Shown here in pieces: positions 55,876-64,000 of a DNA stretch of 64,000 nt. Numbering within the stretch: the stretch's first letter is position 1; each line of letters starts with the position of its first letter. The stretch is from Chinchilla lanigera. Its lineage: Eukaryota > Chordata > Mammalia > Rodentia > Chinchillidae. Made by a program: the position numbers and the translations under genes. The stretch covers positions 3,246,983 to 3,310,982 of the forward strand of contig NW_004955477.1 of assembly GCF_000276665.1 (NCBI RefSeq), written 5' to 3'. The notes beneath the pieces were generated by a model. It was not told the origin of the DNA. It saw nothing but the letters and a program-made list of their open reading frames with translations, and ran no database searches.

Positions 55876-58800
55876 GTAAGGCCAAGATATAAGGGTAGGA
55901 GATAAATTTAGATATGTTTTTAGTTTAGGAGTGAATCACACTTTAATTCTAGTGTGTGGAATTTCACCTCTTGCTATTAGATATGAGTACAAATCAGAGG
56001 TCAGAGCTAGAAGTTTGGGCTTAGAATATTTTTCTCATTTGTTCAATATAATGCCTGCCTCCCATTTTACATTTAAACATTTTGAGATAAAATGTGTGAA
56101 ATCCTTAGCATAAATTTTTAAAGCTTGCCTTCTATGAAAATGATTACATATAACACCAAATAACTGCAATCTATGGTTCTCTGGGAAAACAGGAGGAATC
56201 AAATTATTCATGAAGTCAGATTTAACATGGTTATCAATGGGCTAGAGGAGAGTCACTGACAGGTAAAAATGCTAGCCGTCAACACCAAGCAGATAATGTG
56301 ACCTTAAGATCCTTTGTGCTCTGTACAGCTCCAGTAATTGAGCCTGTCTTCCAAACTCAAAATAGAAAGGCTGTGAGAATATACAGTGCCCATAACTTAG
56401 TCATATTTAGGGAAATGAGACTTTTGCCACCATTTGCTCCTGTGAATGTGTAGAGGAATATTTATCAGGGAAATGGGGTTAATGTGTGTGTGGGGGGGTG
56501 TCTCCTGAAAAATTGAATTGCAGAGAAAAAATAAGTAACAGAAGGCAAACAAGTCATCTATATTTCGAAGAAAGATTGTATCTTATTTTTCTTTTCAGTA
56601 ATAAATGTTGGATATAGCAGCTGGAATTTAGGCAAACATTCAGTACAGGTTTTTTTGTCTGTTACTTTCATAGTCTTGCCATTTTAGAGCAGGGAGGAAC
56701 ACTGAGTTCTATAAATCAGCGTTCCTCCAGACAGTGATTTCTCACAGAACTTCTCTGACAGTTATTCAGAGTCCATGGAAACCTTCTGCGTGACCAGCAC
56801 TTCTCCCCCTCTGGAGGCAGAGTGTCCAACTGTTACTGTTAGAAGTCTTCCTCACTTTGATCGGGCTCTCCATAGCATCCATTCTGCAATGCCGACAACA
56901 TCCTTTTTAGTGACAGAGAATGCCACTTCATCACTGAGAGAAGAGTTCCAGAGTTTCACATGTCCCCTTCTCCAGGCTAAGGAACTATTTCACATCTTTT
57001 GCCCAGAAAGCATAGTGAGGTCAGAAAAATGCTCTCACTCTTATTTAGTAATTGTTCCTTTGGAAAATCATATGCATGCAAGGACATTTCTTCTCTCCCT
57101 GAAGAAAATACACATTATGCCTGTGGCCTTAAAAATGGGCAAGTACCTCAGGGCTCACAAGACAGGAGGCCAAGAGCCCTTGGGACTCCTAGAGGCACTC
57201 AGGTTATCTCGGGGAACACCAGCAGCATAGACTCCTAGAAATCAAAGAGGCGGGGCTGGCCTCAGGGTAGGAAGAAAGGGGACACTTGTTTTTCATCTCT
57301 TGGATCTTTTCAATCAAGCAATGGATTTCAGGGTGTCTTCTTTGAAAAATGGAATGCAGACAACTTCTGGTTGATTAAAGGTAGTGGATACACCGAGGAT
57401 CTTTCTATAAAGCTGTACGCATTTGAGTGTCCCATTTTCACAGAAAATGCCAACTGGGCCAGTGTCACCCACTAGCCTGGCAGGAGACACTGTGACTGGG
57501 TTCCTCTGACACCCTGAGCTGTGACGTGGTCATTACCATCACGAGAGCTGCCAACTCTCATTATAGGACATCTCGAGCTCCAGAGTTACTGTGACGATAC
57601 TGGAGCTCCAAAAGAACCAAGGAGGGAGCACTTTTATTTCCACTTCATTGTCAAAGAAGCCAAGATTTTGAAGAAGCCAGGTGATTTGCTCAGAACCACA
57701 GGGTTGGGGGGCGTCCGGACATCGCTTGCTGGATGCCCTCGGTCCTTACCCAGTGCTTTTTCATCTACAGAGCCAACTCTTGCCTATTCATCCATTGAGC
57801 TGAATGTTAATGTGTGTCACATCCCCTGGCCTTGCCAACCTTACTTGTTGCAGGCTGTGTCCTTCTAGCACAGGTGAATTTGAAACTCTGGGAGGAATCC
57901 TTTAACTCCTGGTCCCAGAGGAACCAGAGGGCCAGAGAAGAAGCAGCCTCAGGAAGTGCGGTGACCCATGAAAGGAGATAATCATGTTCGCTGGGTTGGG
58001 GGAGGCTGTTTGCCTGACTCAGCTTTGGGGAGGACAAGTTGTCTTCCTTGAACTTTTGTTCAGGGTCCAAGAATCCACATTCCTGCCTGTGTGGTATGAA
58101 CCCCGAGGCGGGAAGCCAGATAAAATCCAACAGAAACCAGATTTCTCAAGGAAACCCCATCTTGCCTCTGGCCCCACCCAAGGTTGCTTCCCAGCTCGAG
58201 ACCCCACGGGGGTGGGAGGACTGCCGCAGGACCACATCAGGTCAGCGGGCAGCTGTGGGGAATCCATCTCTGCTTGTAAGTGTCTGATGCCAGGGTCTGC
58301 TCTGTTCTACCAACGTTTGCTCCATAATCATGCTCCTCTTTTCCATTTTTGACCTTGACAATGAGGCAAAACATTTCCTCGCCTGCTCACTCAAAGCTTC
58401 AGTGTGATGTTTGGTCACAGTGAGGAAGAAGGCAGCTGCAGAGGTGCTGTGTGGAAGGCTGACTGCTCAGCTGGTCCCCTCTTTATGGGGATAGGAGGCC
58501 CATGTTCAGGAGAAGCCCTTAGGCTGCTGACCACCGCTTCTTCCTGGGTCTCCACACGGCTCCAGGCCACACACCCCAGGGCACCGCGTAGAATGAGACT
58601 TTGGGTTAGAGAAGAAACACAACTGGGGTATGTTGGGGAGACTCTGAGGCTTGCCTTCGCCACACCCCATGTGACAAAGGACACAGACACTGCAGTGGTC
58701 CTACCAACATGGAAAGGGCACAAAGTATACTTCCTACAGTGAGAGGCTCAGAGTTTGGGGAGAATTAGGGACAAACTAACACTGAAAGAAAATGTGCTGA

Positions 58801-59135
58801 TTATTGCTTTTTAAAGCCTCATGGAATCCTTTAGGAAGATAATAGATGTCATCATTCCCTCTGCAATGCTCTTAAAGTCATTCTGACTTTAGCCGGGGCC
58901 AAATGCCCAGTTAGGTGTAATTTATTTGCATGAGCCCTCCGAAAGGCCTGGCTGGAGAATGGAAGTGTGTTATGGGGAGCAGCACTGGTCCTGCTCACCG
59001 CCAGCATGGCACATCACGCACTCCCTGACATGCGGCGCCCGTACTCCTCTCACTTCAGTCTTGCGTTGATGGCAGCTGAACACCAGCCATAGGACAGGTC
59101 TAGAGATTGGGATTCAACCTCAGGCTGTGTGAGGT
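55876..59135. other. Mostly unique DNA downstream of candidate exon
   Basis: About 3.2 kb with few recognisable repeats. The longest ATG frame is 56,775-57,230 (151 codons). Its composition is unremarkable, it has no family resemblance, and a second phase overlaps it at 56,999, so it is not called. From 57,240 to 58,740 GC content is higher and overlapping frames occur on both strands. Octamer-like atttgcat lies at about 58,924-58,931. Confidence 0.5.
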
Positions 59136-59151
59136 AAAGACAGATCTCCTC

Positions 59152-59319
59152 TGGGGCTGGGGATTTAGCTCAGCGGCAAAGCGCCTGCCTGGCAACCACA
59201 AGGTCGTGAGTTCGGTTCCCGGAACCAGAGAAAAACCAAAAAAAAAAGGATGATGCATGTGCAGTGCATTACAGTTAAAAGTGTTTACATGACATGTACA
59301 AAAAAAAAAAAAAAAAAAA
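59152..59319 (+). mobile_element. ID SINE retrocopy with a private 3' tail
   Basis: ID body (ggggctggggatttagctca, gcaaagcgcctgcctggcaa, gtgagttcggttcccgg), A-rich stretch to 59,247, then 52 bases not found in the other ID copies (59,248-59,299, starting ggatgatgcatgtgcag), then about 20 A. Flanked by AAAGACAGATCTCCTC at 59,136-59,151 and 59,320-59,335. The layout (ID, A-rich, unique tail) is that of BC1 RNA. The transcript copied was longer than a plain ID. Confidence 0.92.
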
Positions 59320-59335
59320 AAAGACAGATCTCCTC

Positions 59336-59879
59336 CAGGAGCCATGGAAGTCACTCTGCCGGGCATTCTTTCAGCCCTGGTACAATGGAGAGGTTAACAG
59401 TGAGGTGATCTTTCCTATGCTCATGGGCTTCTCTTACAAATGGAGAGGTGGCTGAGTGAGCCATAGAGAGGTACAGAGATGGCTTTGGGTGGCACAGAGA
59501 TGGACAATGGCTACCAAGGGACTCACACAGTGATGGCGTATGCCTTTCCAATCCTTTTTGCATTGCTCTTACTTCAGCCAGACCATGGTCCCAGCGGGTG
59601 CTAATCTTGGGTACCTTTCTAATGCCATCCTCAGACTGAGCATCTTCTGCAGACAACAGCTTCAAGCTGGTTGTTAATGACATTATTTTGTGTCCACTGT
59701 GCTTGTTTTTAGAGTGATTTTTTCCTATTTATGTCCAATGATACTTATTTTCCATTTAGGAGTGACTTGAAACTTTAAAATCAATGTATTGTTTTATGAA
59801 AGGTAATCAATCAAAAGAAAAATATTAATTAAGTAAGAGGACAAGGGGTCCACAAAATTCACCAGAGTTTGGAAAACAC
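59336..59879. other. Unassigned DNA
   Basis: No repeat recognised. The antisense 110-codon frame at 59,351-59,683 has no features supporting a gene. Confidence 0.45.
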
Positions 59880-59995
59880 TCGTACAAGACCAATGGATGC
59901 AGACTTGAACTTGAACCCTAGCTTTGCCATTTCCTAATCATGTAGCCTGTGCAGACCACTTAATTATTGTTAATTATATGAGATAAGAGGTGTGG
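59880..59995 (+). mobile_element. MIR SINE fragment
   Basis: gatgcagacttgaacttgaa ccctagctttgccatttcct aatcatgtagcctgtgcaga cc follows MIR's 5' half in sense. Confidence 0.72.
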
Positions 59996-61089
59996 GAGTT
60001 CTCCTTGAACTGCAAGATAATAGTCAGTGATTACTTACTGTTGCTGCAATTGAATCACTTTGTTAGAAAGGACCAATCTCAGCCACGTTTGCAGTTTTCC
60101 TTGTTGCTATGGCCACTGTAGGTGGGCAAAGGGTCTGCAGAAAGCTGTCAGGACCTAGATACTGAAAGACCACCTTGGTAGGAGTTCTTGCCAGAGAGCC
60201 CAAGCTCTATCTAGTGCAGGGAGGGGAGGTTGGCCATCTTCCCAGCTCAGGAATTGCAGCTACTGTCAGACAAATGGCTTCCTGATGGTCACAGGAACAC
60301 CTGCTTGTCTGTCAGCTGGGCCAGGGAAGGCCCCTGACAGTAAAGGATCCCAAAAGCAGCATTAAGGGGAGGATAGAGGGATCCGCAGATCTGGAAGCCT
60401 GTCTTTCAATTTCAGATGGGAGCTGAGGCCTGGAACCATATGGCCAATGCCATGGAGCAAGGCCTCAAACCTGCTTTGGGACAGCACACGCCTTCCCCAA
60501 GATACCAGGCATGTTGTCTGCTACAGAAACTATACTCTGAAGAGCAAGAGCTGCTTCTTGCAGGCTCACAGCTCTCCCTGTGCGCAGCCTGTATTAAGGT
60601 TTTGTCCACATGGGGGACAAAGCCCAACAGCCTCACACCCTCTTGAGACAAGCCTGTGGACTTCACTACCTCCTAAATCCCTGTAGCCTGGCTGTGGCCC
60701 CTGTGATGACTTTAGCTTCACCGTTGGATGGGTGTCTCCTACCCAGTCCTGCTTTCTTCATCCTCAGGTGACTGTGGCTGGGAACATGCCCCGAGTGCTC
60801 TCCTATGTTCCTACTGTCCTCTCAGAGTCCCTTTCAGCAGAACATGACCAATGACAAGAGGGACCAGACTTGCTTGTGGCCATCTGTACGCTGGTGGCAG
60901 AGTGGAGACCCTGGGCTGGCCCTTCTGACCATGTCTTGTAGCCCTTGTGTTCTCCAGAGTCCCTATTATTAACTTGGGGTGTGTTGAAAGTCCAGATGCT
61001 AGGGCAACATTTGATAGCTTGTGCCCAAAAAGAGAGAAATAAGAGTTCTCTTTCCACAAAATCAGACTTCTGAAGCACAATCTGTGCTT
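59996..61089. other. Unique DNA
   Basis: No repeats recognised. Frames of 76-111 codons at 60,412-61,146 overlap on both strands in several phases. Overlapping open frames in GC-rich DNA are expected by chance. Confidence 0.45.
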
Positions 61090-61740
61090 TAATGTTTGCT
61101 GCGCACCAGGCCCTCTGCTAGGTGCTAGACATGGAACAGTGAGCAAAATAAATGGAAAGTCCTGCCCTTGTGGGAAAGGAAAGACTTAAGGAGAAAGTGA
61201 ACAAGGAACACGTGGGCAGAGAAAGCAGCAGGGATCCCCCGCATCCCCTGGCCAGGACTGGGACAACTTCCTGGAACAGCTCCTTCACACCTGGCCTCTA
61301 GCTTCATGGTGGGTATCTGCTTATTTCCTGCACAAGGGAATCATTGTTGGTAGTTCAAGAACTATTTGCTAGGAACTGTCATTGTCAGTAAAGATAAACT
61401 CATGGACAGGACTTGATCTCGATCCTAATGCTAAATGGCAAATGAGAGAAGCAACGGGCAAGCCAATTACCAAAATAAGGACACACTGCAGACATGCCGG
61501 GAAGGAAGTGAACAGTGGGTGGAATGAAGGCTGGGATTTCCCGAGAGGCAGGATGGTCAGAGAAGGCCCCTCGCAGAATGGGGCATTTCAACTCAGAGAC
61601 GTCAGGGAACCACGGCCAGGATATTTGTCAGGAGGTGGACAGTGTGAAGCTAGGAAGGGGAAATTGTTAGAGACAGAAGGAATGGTAAGTGTAAAGGTCC
61701 TGAGGTTGGAAAGAGGTCCACGGAATTTAAAATAGAAGCC
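61090..61740 (+). repeat. Ancient interspersed repeat, family not named
   Basis: gcgcaccaggccctctgcta ggtgctagacatggaacagt gagcaaaat, then agagaaggcccctcgcagaa, aactcagagacgtcagg, ggtaagtgtaaaggtcctga ggttggaaagagg follow, in order, a well-known old mammalian repeat. The 117-codon frame at 61,382-61,735 lies within it and is not a host gene. Imperfect 34-bp tandem pair at 61,719-61,785 (gtccacggaat twice). Confidence 0.55.
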
Positions 61741-61964
61741 CTACTGTATGTCCACGGAATCTAAATAGAAGACCTACTGTGTATGGATGGAGTAAGAAAA
61801 GGAACACGTGCCTTGACTCCTGGATCCAAGACAGAGACCAGCTCTCTCAATTCTAAGAAATGTACTTCACATCTTGACTGACCCAATAGATGACCTGATA
61901 GACCTCATTTGAGGCCATGGCTGATACTAATTATCTCACTCATGCATTTGCTTTGTTTTGCTTT
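61741..61964. other. Unassigned DNA
   Basis: Nothing recognised beyond the 34-bp tandem pair noted just upstream. Confidence 0.4.
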
Positions 61965-63300
61965 AAAAAACAAGCTTTATGGAAGTATAGATGACATCTA
62001 ATAAACTACACATATTTAAAGCATATGATTTGACGGGTTTGGGCATGTGTACCCACCCACCCACGACACCATTCCCACAGTGAGCAGGGAACGTGATTCC
62101 GTCCCTCCAGCATTTCCTTGCGTCCCTCTGTGGTCCCATCCCCCAACTCTCTCTGCCTTCCCATCCCAGGTAGATCTGTTTTTTGTCATTGTAGATGAGC
62201 GTAAATTTCACAGATCTTTAAATAAACAGACTCATACAGTATGTACTCTTTTTTAATCTCACTTCTTTCACTCAGCATGGTAATTTTGATATTCATCTAT
62301 GTCGTATGCTTCCATAGCTTATTCCATTCTAGTGCTGACTCTAGTCCAGCATGTGGATCCACCACAGTTCTTTCATACCATACCTATTGGTGGGCATTTG
62401 TATTTTCTTCCAGCTTTTGGTTATTCAAACATAGCTGCTATGAATATTTGTATACAGTCTTTGTATGAACATATGTTTTCATTTCTTTTGGATAAATACT
62501 AGGAATGGAATGGCTGAGTCATATGGTAGGTCTATGTTTAACTTTTTAAGAAGCTGCCAAAATGTTTTCAAAAGGAGTATCATTTTATATTCCAACTAAC
62601 AGTGGATGAGGGTTTATTTCAGCTCTTTCAAATCCTCGCCAGCATTTGGTATGGTCAGTCTTTTTCATTTCAGCCATGCAAGGGTATATGTGCTGACATC
62701 ACGCTGTGATTTTACTTTTATTACTGAAACTGGGTGACAACACTAGATACTTTTTGACGTGCTTCTTTGTCATCTCTAATTCCTCTTTGGTAAAACGTCT
62801 GTTTAAATATTGTTCTCATTTTCAAATTGAACTGTTTGTAGTCATTAGTTATGAAAGTTCTTTATATCATCTGGATATAACAGTTTTTTTTTAGATACAA
62901 CGTTTTGTCAGATACATTTTTACAAATACTTTCTCCCAGTTTCCCAGTTTGTGCCTTGACTTTTCCAGGACTTTTTCTTTGTCTTCCTATGAAAATCCAA
63001 TTGTTCTAGCATCTTTTGTTAAAAAGAGTATCCTTTCCACCTTAAATTGTCTTGAACTTTTTTTTTTTGCGAAAAGAATAAAAACACTAACCATCTATAA
63101 GTTGCTGTCTGGACTCTGTTCTGTTCTGTTAGTCTCTGGGTCTGTCTTCATGACAATACCACACTGTATTGATGGTTGTGCTTTTTAATGTGTCTTCCAA
63201 CTTTGTTCTTCATTTTCAATGTTGTTTTGTGTAGTCTAGGCCCTTTGTATCTCCACATAAATTTTAGAGGCAGTTCTGAGTCGCAGCTTACCTTCCTGGG
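61965..63300 (-). mobile_element. L1M 3' UTR and ORF2 C-terminal part (antisense)
   Basis: Antisense old L1: aacaagctttatggaagtat agatgacatc, agactcatacagtatgtact, catagctgctatgaatattt, tttcttttggataaatacta ggaatgg, tcatatggtaggtctatgtt taacttttt, tttctcccagtttcccag, ctgtctggactctgttctgt t. Collinear with the L1M element at 45-47 kb. No intact frame. Confidence 0.9.
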
Positions 63301-64000
63301 CAGGGATGGCTCTGGGTACTTTTGATGTTTTAGGTGCCACAGAAGAGTGGTGAGTGCAGCCCTTCCTCTGTGTACAGTGGGCAGGAGAAGATGTCCTGGG
63401 TCTCCGTCCTTGTCTCTTTCCTTGCTCCTGCTACCCCTTCCTTGTATAGTTACATTCAACGAATACTTCTGGCACTTGTAACTCTTGTTGTCCAATCACA
63501 ACCCATGTTGAGCACATCTTCTTGGTTAAGTCTCTTTCTCCTGTGAAGGCACCCATAATCAGAGTGTGCAGTGCGGATGAAACCTGTGGAACACTTACTT
63601 TACTGGGCTAGAAGACTTCCTGGGATGTTCTGAGGAAACTGTACTACAGTCATGCAGAATAGAATTAATGTCTATTTGTAAATGAGACTCTAATGGTATC
63701 ACTGTCTACAGAGTGTATCAACCGGTGTCACCTGGTCATTATCTCCATCAGTCGTGTTAGGAAGCATCTTTGCTTTTGATATTTTGGTTTCCCCCTGAAG
63801 TGTTGCAAAAGGACTTTATGCAAGTAGAGCCAAGAGAGCTTTGTCTCCCAGCCAAAGCCAACAAGCACAGAACCCTACCCCTCAGCCACCCCAGGGTTCA
63901 AGCCAAGACAAGGGTGAGAGGTGTGAGGTGCAGGGAAGACAAAACGGGATGGCGAGTGAGTGGCCGGAGAGCTGTGCCACATTCAATTTTGTATCCCAGG
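63301..64000. other. Unassigned DNA to window end
   Basis: No repeat or gene recognised. Opposite-strand frames at 63,148-63,546 overlap and partly cover the L1M end. Confidence 0.45.

Noticed and set aside
56775..57230. 151-codon ATG frame in repeat-poor DNA
   Set aside because: No recognisable protein features, no splice or promoter context, and a second phase is open from 56,999. Length alone is not exceptional in 64 kb.
59152..59226. Possible functional tRNA or BC1 gene
   Set aside because: A/B boxes are present, but a flanking 16-bp duplication and A-tail show it is a retroposed SINE copy. No Pol III TTTT terminator directly follows the body.
61382..61735. 117-codon plus frame
   Set aside because: Falls within an ancient interspersed repeat (61,090-61,740).

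Overview
This is nuclear DNA from a rodent, most likely one outside the mouse/rat family. The main evidence is repeat content: ID SINEs (tRNA/BC1-like body with Pol III A and B boxes), fused B1-dID SINEs (7SL-derived B1 joined to an ID-derived right half), B1 copies with the internal ~29-bp duplication, MTE-like MaLR LTRs, and L1 copies of several ages. B1-dID fusions are typical of squirrel-, beaver-, dormouse- and guinea-pig-related rodents. Species cannot be fixed from sequence alone. There is no bacterial-style gene content. Nearly every open reading frame is a chance frame or lies in a dead transposon. The window looks like a gene desert or the inside of very long introns.

Layout. 1-0.9 kb: two L1 pieces in opposite orientation. 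1-13 kb: SINEs and decayed L1M, L2 and MIR. 13.3-14.3 kb: an L1 with a twin-priming-type inversion and a 100-N gap. 14.3-16.7 kb: mostly unique DNA, followed by a perfect 65-bp tandem duplication. 17-20 kb: MaLR LTRs, L2, and SINE-seeded microsatellites. About 20.7-24.6 kb: an ancient sense L1M (ORF1 and the first part of ORF2) interrupted by a Tigger-type DNA transposon. 24.6-30.4 kb: mostly unique, with a conserved-looking block at 26.6-26.95 kb. 30.4-36.1 kb: a MaLR LTR, MER5A and HAL1/L1ME. 36.5-39.8 kb: antisense L1M and an MTE-like LTR. 42-52.5 kb: large antisense L1M elements. The second of these carries a nest: an ERVL-type LTR, a MER2-like transposon, a B1, and a younger 5'-truncated L1 that was itself hit by a MaLR LTR. 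53.28-54.55 kb: a 1.28-kb composite retroelement with a GC-rich ~86-bp tandem array at its 5' end and L1-3'UTR-type ~100-bp units at its 3' end, flanked by a perfect 13-bp duplication. 55.65-55.88 kb: the best candidate host exon. 59.15-59.32 kb: an ID retrocopy with a private 52-nt tail. 62-63.3 kb: antisense L1M.

The most unusual items are the composite SVA-like retroelement, the L1 3'UTR repeat unit it shares with two other loci here, the ID copy with an extra transcribed tail, and the candidate exon. Repeat family names come from recognising consensus-like wording by eye, not from a database search. Boundaries without a stated target-site duplication are approximate.
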